Positions 8,252-17,421 of a stretch of DNA of 64,000 bases are shown piece after piece. The first letter of the stretch is position 1. The number at the start of each line of letters is the position of its first letter. Origin of the DNA: Neoroseomonas terrae (GTDB lineage: Bacteria; Pseudomonadota; Alphaproteobacteria; Acetobacterales; Acetobacteraceae); the NCBI RefSeq assembly GCF_018129025.1, contig NZ_JAAEDI010000007.1, forward strand, positions 124,001-188,000, written 5' to 3'. The position numbers were made by a program, and so were the translations under genes. The notes beneath the pieces were generated by a model. The model ran no database searches. It was not told the origin of the DNA and saw only the letters and a list, made by a program, of their open reading frames with translations.

Positions 8252-9277
8252 ATGAGACTCACGGGCTGGATGGCGGCAGTGGCCGCCGGATTGGGAATCG
8301 CCTTCAGCGCACCCGCCATGGCCGGCGCGACACTCGATGGCGTGCGCAGCCGCGGCGTCCTCGCCTGCGGCGTGAATGTCGGCGTGGCGGGCTTCTCGCT
8401 GCCGGACAGCCAGGGCGTGTGGCGCGGCATGGATGCGGACCTGTGCCGCGCCGTCGCCGCCGCCGTGCTCGGCGACCCGAACAAGGTGCGCTTCGTGCCG
8501 CTGACCGCGGTGCAGCGCTTCACCGCGCTTCAGTCGGGCGAGATCGACGTGCTGATCCGCCAGACCACGCTGTCGATGACGCGCGACACCACGCTGGGGC
8601 TGCGGCTGACCATCGCGAACCTCTATGACGGCCACGGCTTCATGGTGCGGCGCGATGCCAACATCACCAACCCGCGCGAGATGGATGGCATGACCATCTG
8701 CCTCTCGCCCGGCACGACGAACGAGCTGGTGACGACCGACTATTTCCGCACCAACAACCTGAGCTTCACCCCCGTGCTGCAGGAGCGGATGCAGGACAAC
8801 GCGGCCTCCCTGCAGGCTGGCCGTTGCGACGCGATCGGCACCGATGCGACGCAGCTCGCAGCACTTCGCAGCCAGTTCACCAACCCGAACGACTACGTGA
8901 TCCTGCCTGAGCGCTTCTCGAAGGAGCCCTACGGCCCGGTGGTGCGCCGCGACGACCAGGAATGGTTCGACGTGATCCGCTGGACGATCTCGGCGCTGAT
9001 CAATGCCGAGGAGCTTGGCGTGACGGCGGCGAACGCCGAGGAGATGCGCCGCACCAGCACGAACCCGGAAGTCCGCCGCCTTCTTGGCGCCGACCCGCTG
9101 CTGGGCAATGCGCTGAAGCTCGATCCGGCGTGGGCGTACAACGCGATCCGCGCGATCGGGAACTACGGCGAGCTGTTCGAGCGGACCCTCGGCCCGAATA
9201 CGCCGATCGGGCTCGACCGCGGGCTTAACCGCCTGTGGACCAATGGCGGCCTGATGTATTCCTGGCCGATGCGCTGA
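8252..9277 (+). CDS. Amino-acid ABC transporter substrate-binding protein, AapJ/BztA-like
   Basis: A 341-residue periplasmic binding protein of the SBP_bac_3 family. A signal peptide (MRLTGWMAAVAAGLGIAFSA, cut near AMA-GA) precedes a sequence with VRSRGVLACGVN and GIAT-type repeats characteristic of the general L-amino acid receptor AapJ/BztA. No cognate permease or ATPase gene is nearby, so it either docks to a transporter encoded elsewhere or serves as an orphan receptor. The stop is followed directly by a GGAGAGGGGC hairpin at 9287-9309. Confidence 0.85.
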   Translation: MRLTGWMAAVAAGLGIAFSAPAMAGATLDGVRSRGVLACGVNVGVAGFSLPDSQGVWRGMDADLCRAVAAAVLGDPNKVRFVPLTAVQRFTALQSGEIDVLIRQTTLSMTRDTTLGLRLTIANLYDGHGFMVRRDANITNPREMDGMTICLSPGTTNELVTTDYFRTNNLSFTPVLQERMQDNAASLQAGRCDAIGTDATQLAALRSQFTNPNDYVILPERFSKEPYGPVVRRDDQEWFDVIRWTISALINAEELGVTAANAEEMRRTSTNPEVRRLLGADPLLGNALKLDPAWAYNAIRAIGNYGELFERTLGPNTPIGLDRGLNRLWTNGGLMYSWPMR

Positions 9278-9286
9278 ACGGGAGTT

Positions 9287-9309
9287 GGAGAGGGGCGCCG
9301 CCCCTCTCC
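9287..9309. terminator. Hairpin terminator of the GGAGAGGGGC family
   Basis: GGAGAGGGGC, a GCC loop, then the perfect reverse complement: 10-bp stem, 3-nt loop. It lies between the convergent stops of the AapJ-like gene (9277) and the NTF2-like gene (9317) and can serve both strands. The same stem recurs at 34612-34638 and 34815-34839. Confidence 0.7.
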
Positions 9310-9316
9310 GCCTTCC

Positions 9317-9766
9317 TCACAACCGATACGCCTGCCGTGCCAGCAGCTGCCAGTCGCTGCCCGGCTTCTGCCAGACCTGCAGCACACCGATGCGCACGGG
9401 CGAAACCTGCCCCTGCGGCGTCTCCGTCTCGCCGACGAACAGGTGCCGGACGATCGCGGTGTTGCCCACCATGCCGATGGTCTGCTCGCTCAGCTCGATC
9501 TTGCGGAAGGCGCTGGCGCGCGAGACGAGATAATCCACGAATTGCTGGCGGTTCTCGATGCGGCCGGCGGAATGGCCGTAGCTGAGCTGCGCGGCAGTCA
9601 GCGCCAGCAACTTTTCCCGATCCACCTCCAGCATCGCTTTGGTCAGCGCATCCACGGCCTGCGCCACGGCGGCCTGGTCCTGGGCGGCGGCCTCGCCTGC
9701 AGCGAGGGCAACGCCGGCGAGCACGGCGGCGCCGGCAAGGACGTCACGACGGCTTCCTGAAGTCAT
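9317..9766 (-). CDS. Exported NTF2-like (DUF4440/SnoaL-type) protein
   Basis: A 149-residue protein whose N-terminus carries a twin-arginine-like signal (SRRDVLAGAAVLAGVALAAG, cut near AAA-QD). A compact alpha+beta cone-fold domain follows, with a conserved ...SYGHSAGRIENR segment typical of DUF4440/NTF2-like proteins. Such proteins bind small ligands or act as minor enzymes, and no specific role is readable. The ATG at 9766 is chosen for its GGGAGG ribosome site. It is one of three NTF2-like genes in the window. Confidence 0.75.
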   Translation of the reverse strand: MTSGSRRDVLAGAAVLAGVALAAGEAAAQDQAAVAQAVDALTKAMLEVDREKLLALTAAQLSYGHSAGRIENRQQFVDYLVSRASAFRKIELSEQTIGMVGNTAIVRHLFVGETETPQGQVSPVRIGVLQVWQKPGSDWQLLARQAYRL

Positions 9767-9947
9767 GGGGTTCCTCCCAAGTTCTTGTGTCCCGGCATGC
9801 GTTCTTGCACGCAACGGCACCGTAACGGTCGGATCGCACAGCGTCGACGGGTATCAGCCAGGGGGTACTCGCTTTTCCGTTGCGCATGCCCGCTGCGCAG
9901 GCGGATCATCGGCCCAACCGGAGCAACCGGATCGGAGGAAGCGACCG

Positions 9948-11060
9948 ATGGAATTCGGCTACTTCGCCATGCCGTCCCACCCGCCCGAACGCGACCTGAA
10001 GGCGGGGCACGACTGGGATCTGCAGGTCCTGCGCTGGCTGGATGAGATGGGCTTCGCCGAGGCCTGGATCGGCGAACACCATACCGCCCCCTGGGAACCC
10101 CATCCCGCGCCGGACCTGCTCGTCGCGCAGGCGCTGATGCAGACGAAGCGGCTGCGCATCGGCCCGGGCGGCTTCCTGCTGCCCTACCACCACCCCGCCG
10201 AGCTGGCGAACCGCGTCGCCATGCTCGACCACCTGTCGGAAGGACGGCTGAACTTCGGCGTCGCCGCCTCCGGCCTGCCCTCCGACTGGGCGATGTTCAA
10301 CGTCGATGGCATGTCCGGCCAGAACCGCGACATGACGCGGGAGGCGCTGGACATCATCCTGCGCCTGTGGACCGAGGACGGACCCTGGCATCACGAGGGC
10401 AGGTACTGGAAGGTCGACAAGCCGGACACGATGTTCGGCTTCCTGAAGCCGCACATCAAACCCTTGCAGGCGCCGCATCCGCCGATCGGCGTCGCCGGTC
10501 TGTCGAAGAACTCCGACACGCTGAAGCTGGCCGGCGAGAAGGGCTTCCTGCCGCTCTCGCTGAACCTGAACCCGGCCTATGTCGCCTCCCACTGGGACAG
10601 CGTCGAGATCGGCGCGAAGAAATCCGGCCGGACGCCATGGCGCGGCGACTGGCGGCTGGTACGCGAGATCTTCGTCGCGGAAACGGATGAGGAGGCCTGG
10701 CGCCTGTCGGTCGGCTCCCACATGGGCCGGATGATGGGGGAATACTTTCTCGACCTGCTCGCGCAGTTCGGCTTCAAGGACTACCTGAAGCACGATCCAT
10801 CGGTGCCGGATTCCGACGTGACGGTGGAATACTGCGCAACGCACAACTGGATCGTCGGCAGCCCGAAGACGGTCGCCGAGAAGATCGAGCGCATCTACCA
10901 CGAGGTCGGCGGCTTCGGTCAGTTGCTCGTCTTCGGCTTCGACTATGTCGAGAACCCGGAGGCGTGGAAGACATCGCTCGGTCTGTTGCAGACCGAGGTG
11001 GCGCCGAAGCTGAAGCATCTCGTGCCACCGCGCGGGGCGTCGCTCGCCGCCGCGCAGTAG
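9948..11060 (+). CDS. LLM-class flavin-dependent oxidoreductase (luciferase-like monooxygenase)
   Basis: A 370-residue bacterial-luciferase-fold protein beginning MEFGYFAMPSHPPER, with EHHTAPWEPHP near residue 45 typical of FMN-dependent monooxygenases. It would oxidise an unknown substrate using reduced FMN and oxygen in the cytoplasm. The ATG at 9948 has GGAGGAA about 8 bp upstream. It is followed 54 bp later by the iron-type dehydrogenase gene, so the two may share a pathway. Confidence 0.85.
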   Translation: MEFGYFAMPSHPPERDLKAGHDWDLQVLRWLDEMGFAEAWIGEHHTAPWEPHPAPDLLVAQALMQTKRLRIGPGGFLLPYHHPAELANRVAMLDHLSEGRLNFGVAASGLPSDWAMFNVDGMSGQNRDMTREALDIILRLWTEDGPWHHEGRYWKVDKPDTMFGFLKPHIKPLQAPHPPIGVAGLSKNSDTLKLAGEKGFLPLSLNLNPAYVASHWDSVEIGAKKSGRTPWRGDWRLVREIFVAETDEEAWRLSVGSHMGRMMGEYFLDLLAQFGFKDYLKHDPSVPDSDVTVEYCATHNWIVGSPKTVAEKIERIYHEVGGFGQLLVFGFDYVENPEAWKTSLGLLQTEVAPKLKHLVPPRGASLAAAQ

Positions 11061-11114
11061 GTTGCCGGGCAACGGCCATCGCCGCATCCTTCGCGCCGGG
11101 GATCGGAGGATGCG

Positions 11115-12263
11115 ATGACCGCCAGCCTGCACCAATGGCCCGCCCAGGGCCGCGTCCATCACGGCGCACCGCTCGCCCAGGTGCTGCCGCGCGAGGTGGA
11201 GGACGCCGGTCGGGTCGTGCTGGTCACGACACGCTCGCTTGCGGATGGCGCGCTGGCCGCGTCCGCCAAGGCGGCGATCGGCCCCCGCCTGGCAGGCGTC
11301 TTCTCCGCCATGCGCGCGCACAGCCCCGTCGAGGACGTACTCGCCCTCGCCGCCTTGCTGCGCGACGCCGAGGCGGACCTCGTCGTGGCGCTTGGCGGTG
11401 GGTCTGTGATCGATGGCTCCAAGGTCGCGTGCATGGCGGTGTGGCGGGGTATCGCCGAGGCAGGGTCGCTGATCGCGGCGGCCGCCTCCCGGGGTGCGGC
11501 GCCGGGCTTCTGGGATGGCGCGGCGCCGGCGCCGCGGCTGGTCGCCGTGCCGACCACGCTCTCGGCCGCGGAGTTCGCGCCACATGCGGGCTACACCGAT
11601 CTCGCGGCCGGGTGGAAGTATCGCGCGCTGGATCCGTGGATGGTGCCGCGCGCCGTGCTGCTCGACCCGGCAGCGACGCTGGAGACGCCGGCAGCGCTGT
11701 TCCTGTCCTCCGGCATCCGCGCACTGGACCATGCGGCGGAGCGCTGGTGCTCGACGGAGCCCCTGCCCTTCTCCGACGCCGTCTCCCGCCAGGCGATGGT
11801 CATGCTGGCGGAGAACCTGCCGCGGGCGCATCGCGATCCGCGGGACCTCGCGGCGCGCGGGGCGTGCCAGCAGGCCGCCTGGCTGTCGGTGATGGGCGGA
11901 TGGGCTGGCGTGCCGGTGGGGGCAAGCCATGGGCTCGGCTACATCCTGGGCGCCGCGCGCGGGGTGCCGCACGGCATCACTTCCTGCCTGATGCTGCATG
12001 CGGTCATGCGCTGGAACGCGCCGGTGAATGAGCGTCGGCAGCGGGAGCTCGCGCACATCTTCGGCGGCGAGGAGGCCGGGCCGGCGATCGAGGCCTTCGT
12101 GCGCGGGCTCGGCCTGCCCACCCGGCTATCGGAACAAGGCATCACGAAAGCCGAGATCCCCGGCCTTGCTGCGCGCTGGACGGGGGATGCGCCGATCGCG
12201 ACCAATCCCCGCCGGATCGGCGGTGCGGCCGACCTGGAAGCCATTCTGCATCTGGCGGCGTAA
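11115..12263 (+). CDS. Iron-containing alcohol dehydrogenase / maleylacetate reductase-like
   Basis: A 382-residue dehydroquinate-synthase-like dehydrogenase with the NAD-binding GGGSVIDGSK motif (around residue 97) and a C-terminal half containing HGLGYILGAARGVPHG with the metal-binding histidines. Length and motifs fit both maleylacetate reductases of aromatic degradation and group III alcohol dehydrogenases. Co-orientation with the flavin monooxygenase upstream slightly favours aromatic ring catabolism, but no ring-cleavage dioxygenase is in the window. Confidence 0.78.
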   Translation: MTASLHQWPAQGRVHHGAPLAQVLPREVEDAGRVVLVTTRSLADGALAASAKAAIGPRLAGVFSAMRAHSPVEDVLALAALLRDAEADLVVALGGGSVIDGSKVACMAVWRGIAEAGSLIAAAASRGAAPGFWDGAAPAPRLVAVPTTLSAAEFAPHAGYTDLAAGWKYRALDPWMVPRAVLLDPAATLETPAALFLSSGIRALDHAAERWCSTEPLPFSDAVSRQAMVMLAENLPRAHRDPRDLAARGACQQAAWLSVMGGWAGVPVGASHGLGYILGAARGVPHGITSCLMLHAVMRWNAPVNERRQRELAHIFGGEEAGPAIEAFVRGLGLPTRLSEQGITKAEIPGLAARWTGDAPIATNPRRIGGAADLEAILHLAA

Positions 12264-12309
12264 CCGCCGGCCTGTATCGTTGCGCGGCGGCATGAGGAGA
12301 CGGCGCGCG

Positions 12310-12579
12310 ATGCACATGGTGCTGGTTATGCTCGGCGGGGTGCTGCTGCTGGGCGTGTTCGTGCTGTTCGGCTGGCTGTGGGGGCATGGGCTCGCCGGGT
12401 CGGCGACCGGCGCGCAGGCCTTCGTCGCGGCGTGGCTCGTGGTGGCGCTGGTCAACATGTGGGTTGGCGTGACGCGGGCCGGCTACACCGTCATGCAGGA
12501 GCTGCCGATCCTGCTGGTGAACTTCGCGGTGCCGGCGGCGATCGCCATGCTGGTCGCGTGGCAGCTTCCCCGGAGTTGA
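12310..12579 (+). CDS. Small membrane protein of unknown function
   Basis: An 89-residue protein with three predicted transmembrane segments (about residues 4-26, 36-53 and 64-84) and few charged residues. I do not recognise a family. It begins 46 bp after the iron-type dehydrogenase and may be co-transcribed with it. After its stop at 12579 come about 90 bp with no gene before the convergent stop at 12673. Confidence 0.6.
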   Translation: MHMVLVMLGGVLLLGVFVLFGWLWGHGLAGSATGAQAFVAAWLVVALVNMWVGVTRAGYTVMQELPILLVNFAVPAAIAMLVAWQLPRS

Positions 12580-12672
12580 ACGGGTGACGGGCATCCCGGC
12601 CTAAGGCGCCGCCGCCGCCGGCGATGCCGATCCGCCGGTGCTGCGCGTCACCGGCCCGGCGGTCTTCGCGGT

Positions 12673-13923
12673 CTAGAAGCGCTCCGCCGCGAAGGGTGCG
12701 AAGTCGAAGTTGGGGCGCTCCCCCGCGATCGCGGCACCGAGCAGCGCGCCGGTCGGCGCCGAGCCCGTCAGGCCGAGATGGCCATGGCCGAAGGCGCACC
12801 AGATGCCCTGCCAGTCGCGCAGCGGGCCGACCACCGGCAGGCTGTCCGGCAGGCAGGGGCGGTGGCCCATCCAGCTTTTCGCGCCGCTTGTGTTCACGTC
12901 CGGGAACACCGCCTTCAGGTCGCCGAGCAGCAGTTCCGCGCGCGCCTCGTTCGGCGGCGCGTCGAGGCCGGCGATCTCGACCGAACCGGCGACGCGCAGC
13001 CCCTCCTCCATCGGCGAGATGAACACCTTGCGGTCGGCGGGCGACAGCACGCGGCCCGGCATGACGCCGGGATCAGGCAGCATCATGTGGTAGCCGCGCT
13101 GGGTCTCCAGCGGCACCTTCAGGCCGAGCGGCGCGAGCAGGCGCGCAGACCAGGCGCCGGCGGCGAGCACGACCTGGTCGGACGGGATGAAGCCGTCGGC
13201 CGTTTCCACGCCGGTGACGCGGCGGCCGTCGGTGCGCAGCGCGCGGACCTCGGCGGCACGGACCTCGCCGCCCTGGCGCTGGACGCCGCGGGCGACCACC
13301 TCGGCAAAGCGGGCCGGGTTCACGCTCGACCCATGGTCGCGCAGATAGGCGGCGCGGGTATAGACCGGCGAGACGGCGGGCTCGAGCGCGGCGAGTGCCG
13401 CACGGTCCAGCACCTCGATCTGCAACCCGTGGCGGCGGCGCAGGTCGAGGCCGGCCTTGTCCTTCGCCATCTGGGCATCGTCGCGATAGAGATAGAGCTG
13501 CCCGGCCTCGCGGATCAGCTCCGGCGCGCCCTCGGCCGCGAGGATTTCCTTGTGGCGGTCGAGCGTGCCGAAGAACAGCGCGGCGAGCGCATCGGCCGCG
13601 GCCTCCACCTTCTCCGTCCGCGCGGACGCCACGAAGCGCAGCAGCCAGGGCGCGGCCTTCAGCCAGTAGCGCACCGGGATGTGGAGCGCGCCCTTCGGGT
13701 CCATCATCATCCCCGGCACCTGCTTCAGGATGCCGGGCATGGCGAGCGGCGCAACCGAACCGTGGCTGATCGCGCCGGCATTGCCGGAGGACGCCGCGCC
13801 CGGCTTCTGCGCATCCAGCACCAGCGGCTTCAGCCCGCGCTTCGCCAGGTGCCAGGCCACGCAGAGCCCGACGATGCCGCCGCCGATCACGACGATGCGC
13901 GGCGATTCCAATGCAGATTCCAT
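12673..13923 (-). CDS. FAD-dependent D-amino acid dehydrogenase-like oxidoreductase (DadA family)
   Basis: A 416-residue DAO-family flavoprotein with VIGGGIVGLCVAWHLAKRG at the N-terminus and a C-terminal MGHRPCLPDSLPVVGP stretch typical of the small subunit of D-amino acid dehydrogenase (DadA). It deaminates D-amino acids, feeding electrons to the respiratory chain. Other DAO members, such as proline or sarcosine-type oxidases, remain possible. It is monocistronic here and divergent from the TauD-like gene. The start is set at 13923; an in-frame ATG at 13932 is equally possible. Confidence 0.82.
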   Translation of the reverse strand: MESALESPRIVVIGGGIVGLCVAWHLAKRGLKPLVLDAQKPGAASSGNAGAISHGSVAPLAMPGILKQVPGMMMDPKGALHIPVRYWLKAAPWLLRFVASARTEKVEAAADALAALFFGTLDRHKEILAAEGAPELIREAGQLYLYRDDAQMAKDKAGLDLRRRHGLQIEVLDRAALAALEPAVSPVYTRAAYLRDHGSSVNPARFAEVVARGVQRQGGEVRAAEVRALRTDGRRVTGVETADGFIPSDQVVLAAGAWSARLLAPLGLKVPLETQRGYHMMLPDPGVMPGRVLSPADRKVFISPMEEGLRVAGSVEIAGLDAPPNEARAELLLGDLKAVFPDVNTSGAKSWMGHRPCLPDSLPVVGPLRDWQGIWCAFGHGHLGLTGSAPTGALLGAAIAGERPNFDFAPFAAERF

Positions 13924-14030
13924 GGCCGGCATGCTGCCCCGGCTGCGGCCCGCGCGGAAGCCCGCCCCCGCGTTGACGGAGGCCGGCCCGCATCGCACCC
14001 TTGGCGCCAATCAAGACGAGGAACGTTCCG

Positions 14031-14912
14031 ATGAGGATCACCCCGAACAATGCCGGGTTGGGCGCCCGCGTGGAGGGCATCGACCTGTCGCGCGCGCTGT
14101 CGCCCGAGGATTTCAGAACCGTGCTGCGCGCGCTCGGCCAGTACGGCGTCCTGTGCTTCCCGGGGCAGGACCTGGACGCCCCGGCGCTGTCCGGCTTCGG
14201 CAGCCGCTTCGGCGAGCTGGAAGTGAACGTCGCCAACCTGTTCCACGCCGAGGGGCATCCGGAGGTGATGCACCTGTCCAACATGAAGGACGCTGCCGGC
14301 AAGCCGCTCGGCCTGTCGGATGCCGGCCAGGGCTGGCACACGGACATGTCCTATTCGAAGGAGATCGCGCTCGCCAACGTGCTGCACGCGAAGCGCGTGC
14401 CGCGACGGGATGGCAAGCCGATCGGCTGCACGCAGTTCCGCAACATGCATGCCGCCTATGACGACCTGCCCGCCGAGGTGAAGCAGCGGATCGAGGGACG
14501 CACCGCGATCCATGACTTCGCGAAGTTCTGGGACATGATGCGCATCCGGCCCGGTTCGATCCGTGGGCCGCTGACGCCGGAACAGCGGGCGAAGAAGCCG
14601 CCCGTCTCCCAGCCCATGGTGCGGCAGCACCCGATCACCGGGCGGAAGGTGCTGTACTGCAACTCCGGCTACGCGATGTTCGTCGAGGGCATGGACCGGG
14701 CGGAGAGCGACGCGCTGCTCGACTACCTGTTCCGCCACCAGGCGCAGGAGAAGTTCTTCTACGAGCATGAATGGAACGAAGGCGACGTGCTGATGTGGGA
14801 CAACATCGGCACGCTGCACAACGCGGTTGCCGACTACGGGCCCGATGAGCCGCGCTTCATCCTGCGCGTGCAGGTGATGGCCAATCTCGACTACGCGGCG
14901 CTCGCGGCATGA
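14031..14912 (+). CDS. TauD/TfdA-family Fe(II)/2-oxoglutarate dioxygenase
   Basis: A 293-residue dioxygenase with GWHTDMSY holding the His-x-Asp iron ligands, a distal His in the GTLHNAV region and a 2-oxoglutarate-binding Arg in RFILRVQ. The family hydroxylates sulfonates, aryloxyalkanoates and similar compounds, releasing aldehydes or phenols. The ATG at 14031 has GAGGAAC upstream. It overlaps the following FAH-family gene by 4 bp and leads an operon with a Bug receptor and an NTF2-like gene. Confidence 0.88.
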   Translation: MRITPNNAGLGARVEGIDLSRALSPEDFRTVLRALGQYGVLCFPGQDLDAPALSGFGSRFGELEVNVANLFHAEGHPEVMHLSNMKDAAGKPLGLSDAGQGWHTDMSYSKEIALANVLHAKRVPRRDGKPIGCTQFRNMHAAYDDLPAEVKQRIEGRTAIHDFAKFWDMMRIRPGSIRGPLTPEQRAKKPPVSQPMVRQHPITGRKVLYCNSGYAMFVEGMDRAESDALLDYLFRHQAQEKFFYEHEWNEGDVLMWDNIGTLHNAVADYGPDEPRFILRVQVMANLDYAALAA

Positions 14913-15808
14913 GGCTGGTCACGATCGAGGGGCCCGTCCTCGGCGGGCTGATCGGGGATGAGGTCGTGGCGCTGCGGCCCGCTCTGTCGGCGGCGATGCG
15001 GGCGGCAGGCGAGGCCGACACCGCGGAGGCCGTGATCCCGGCCGACATGGTCGCGCTGATCGGTGACGAGGCGGCGATGGTCGCGGCGGGCCGCGCGCTC
15101 GCCTTCGCCGCGCGGGCGGAGAACGCCGCGCTGCGCGCGCCGGTGGCGTCCGTGCGGCTGCTGGCGCCGCTGACGCCGGGGAAGATCCTCGGCATCGGGC
15201 GCAACTACGCCGACCATGCGAAGGAGGCGGGCGGACCGAAGCTCGAACTGCCGCGCGTGTTCATGAAGCCGACCTCCTCGGTGGTCGGACCGGGAGCCGC
15301 GGTGTCCATCCCAGCTGCCGTGAAGAAGCCGGATTGGGAGATCGAGCTCGCCGTCGTTATCGGGAAGCGCGCGCGCAACGTGTCGCAAGGCGTCGCGCTG
15401 GATCATGTCGCCGGCTACACGGTGCTCGACGACGTCAGCGCGCGGGAATTCCAGTTCGACGTGCCGCTCGCGATGACGTCCTTCGCCAAGGGGATGGATG
15501 GCTTCTGCCCGATCGGCCCCTGCCTCGCGACGGCCGACGAGGTGGGCGAGCCCTGGGCGCTCGACCTGCGCTGCTGGCTGAACGACGAGGACGTGCAGCA
15601 CGGCAATACACGGGACCTGATCTTCCCCGTCGCGACGCTGATCGCCTTCATCAGCCGCTACATGACGCTGGAACCGGGCGACATCATCGCGACCGGCACG
15701 CCGGCCGGGGTCGGGCATTTCCGCGACCCGCCGCGCTATCTGAGACCGGGGGACCGGCTACGCATGGAGATCGAGCGCGTCGGCGTCCTCGAACACAGCA
15801 TCGCCTAA
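14909..15808 (+). CDS. Fumarylacetoacetate hydrolase (FAH) family protein
   Basis: A 299-residue protein with the FAH core: GKILGIGRNYADHAKE, then KPDWEIELAVVIGK and a C-terminal GDIIATGTPAGVG, all standard metal-site elements. The family hydrolyses or decarboxylates beta-diketones and hydroxymuconic acids at the end of aromatic pathways. The start overlaps the dioxygenase stop (ATGA). The two enzymes plus the Bug receptor suggest uptake, oxygenation and hydrolysis of one organic acid. Confidence 0.87.
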   Translation: MRLVTIEGPVLGGLIGDEVVALRPALSAAMRAAGEADTAEAVIPADMVALIGDEAAMVAAGRALAFAARAENAALRAPVASVRLLAPLTPGKILGIGRNYADHAKEAGGPKLELPRVFMKPTSSVVGPGAAVSIPAAVKKPDWEIELAVVIGKRARNVSQGVALDHVAGYTVLDDVSAREFQFDVPLAMTSFAKGMDGFCPIGPCLATADEVGEPWALDLRCWLNDEDVQHGNTRDLIFPVATLIAFISRYMTLEPGDIIATGTPAGVGHFRDPPRYLRPGDRLRMEIERVGVLEHSIA

Positions 15809-15830
15809 CGAAGAAACAGGGAGACGATCC

Positions 15831-16817
15831 ATGATCCGCAGGTTGCTGCTGGGCGCCGCCTTGGCGCTGACGGCCTTGCCCGCCCTCGCCCAGCCACGCG
15901 CACCGGGCACCGATTACCCGAACCGGCCGGTGCGCATCGTCGTCGCGCTCGCGCCGGGCGGCAATGCCGACATCAATGCGCGGCTTGTCGCGACCGCGCT
16001 GTCGCAGCGGCTCGGCCAGCAATTCGTCGTCGAGAACCGGCCATCCGGCGGCGGCACCGTGGCCTTCGAGACGGTCGCGCAGACGCCGCCCGACGGCTAC
16101 ACGCTGCTGGTCGGCGCGCTGGGGTCGCACACGCTGAATGTCGGGCTTTATGGCGAGCGGCTGCGCGTGCATCCGCTGACCGGGGTGGACCACATCACCA
16201 TCTCCAGCCATTCGGCGATCGTGCTGGTGGTGAACAACAGCTTCCCCGCCCGGACCTTGGCCGAGTTCCGCCAGCAGGTCGCGGCCAATCCCGGGCGGTT
16301 CGACTTCGGCTCCTCCGGCAACGGTACCACGGGGCACATCGCCGCCGCGCTGATGCTGCACCTGATGGGCGTGCAGGCGCAGCACGTGCCCTATCGTGGT
16401 TCGGCCGCGGCCTTCCAGGACCTGCTGGGGGGGCGCACGGCGTTCCAGGCGGACACCATCTCCTTCGTCACGGAACCCATCCGCACCGGCCAGGTGCGTG
16501 GGCTGGTGATCGCGACGCCCGAACGGTCGCCGATGATCCCGGACGTGCCGACCGCGGCCGAGGCCGGGCTGCCGGAATTCCAGGCCACCACCTGGACGCC
16601 GTGGTCCACCACCCTCGGCACGCCGATGGTGATCCGGCAGTTCCTGTATGAGCAGATCGCCGAGGTGTTGAAGCAGCCGGAGATCCGCGACCGGCTTGTC
16701 GCCATGGGCAACACCATTCCGGACGGGATGACGCCGGATGCGACGCGCGCCTTCATCGCCGCCGAGATCGAGAAATGGGTCCCGGTGGTGCGGGCGACCG
16801 GCGCGCGGGTGGATTGA
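15831..16817 (+). CDS. Bug-family tripartite tricarboxylate transporter substrate-binding protein
   Basis: A 328-residue periplasmic receptor: signal peptide MIRRLLLGAALALTALPALA, then YPNRPVRIVVALAPGG and VENRPSGGGT, the canonical Bug (TctC) motifs. These proteins bind carboxylates and aromatic acids in a two-lobe fold. No TctA/TctB permease gene is present, as for the other Bug genes in this window. It is third in the TauD-FAH operon (22 bp gap), so it probably recognises the substrate of those enzymes. Confidence 0.88.
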   Translation: MIRRLLLGAALALTALPALAQPRAPGTDYPNRPVRIVVALAPGGNADINARLVATALSQRLGQQFVVENRPSGGGTVAFETVAQTPPDGYTLLVGALGSHTLNVGLYGERLRVHPLTGVDHITISSHSAIVLVVNNSFPARTLAEFRQQVAANPGRFDFGSSGNGTTGHIAAALMLHLMGVQAQHVPYRGSAAAFQDLLGGRTAFQADTISFVTEPIRTGQVRGLVIATPERSPMIPDVPTAAEAGLPEFQATTWTPWSTTLGTPMVIRQFLYEQIAEVLKQPEIRDRLVAMGNTIPDGMTPDATRAFIAAEIEKWVPVVRATGARVD

Positions 16818-16992
16818 TCGGCGGCCGCGTTCTTCGACCGCGGGCGTCCTTCCTTCATGCCCTCGGGCGCCACAGCCCCGGCGCGCGATGAAACCTCGTG
16901 CCGTCGGGATGAAGCGCCCGAGGCGAATTCGCTTGATGCCCGCCATCGCCCCGCGCGATCTTCCTGACTCGGAACGACCTGGGAGCGGGGCG

Positions 16993-17406
16993 ATGGAGAA
17001 CGGGCTGACGGAACGGAACCGGCTGCGCGTGCGGCAGCTCTATGACGCCTATGTCGGCGGCGACATGGCGACGGTGATGGCCTCCCTGACCGACGACGTC
17101 TGCTGGACCTCCGGCGACGGGCCTTCGGCCGCGCCCTGGTGCGGCTGCCGCAACGGGCGGGCGGGCGTCGAGCAGTACTTCGCCGAACTCGCGGCGAAGT
17201 GCAGCATCCTCGACTACCGAGTCGGCGAGATCATCGTCGATGGCGACCGGGTCGCGGTCACGGCCGTTGTTCGCGCCCGCTACCACCACAGCGGCGCGGA
17301 GCGCGAGGTCACCAAGGTCGATGTCATCCGGATGCGGGACGGGCAGGTCGCAGAGTTCCGGGAATACTACGACACGGCGGCGATGGCGGCGGATTTGGCC
17401 GTCTAG
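16993..17406 (+). CDS. NTF2-like / SnoaL-type protein
   Basis: A 137-residue cytoplasmic protein beginning MENGLTERNRLRVRQLYDAY with alternating helix-strand pattern and EFREYYDTAAMAADL at the end, typical of SnoaL/ketosteroid-isomerase-like folds. It has several Cys in the middle (VCW, WCGC). It may be a small hydrolase, isomerase or ligand binder. It lies 175 bp after the Bug gene in the same direction. I see no other gene in that 175-bp gap. Confidence 0.72.
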   Translation: MENGLTERNRLRVRQLYDAYVGGDMATVMASLTDDVCWTSGDGPSAAPWCGCRNGRAGVEQYFAELAAKCSILDYRVGEIIVDGDRVAVTAVVRARYHHSGAEREVTKVDVIRMRDGQVAEFREYYDTAAMAADLAV

Positions 17407-17421
17407 GACATCGAGCGCAGA

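Noticed and set aside
9906..12056. A 700-codon open frame on the minus strand
   Set aside because: It lies opposite the luciferase-like and iron-dehydrogenase genes and shows the His/Arg/Gln-rich composition of an antisense frame in GC-rich DNA.
12601..12672. Possible gene fragment in the gap between the small membrane protein and the DadA-like gene
   Set aside because: A short frame reads GDADPPVLRVTGPAVFAV then stop, which looks protein-like, but it is too short to match to any family.
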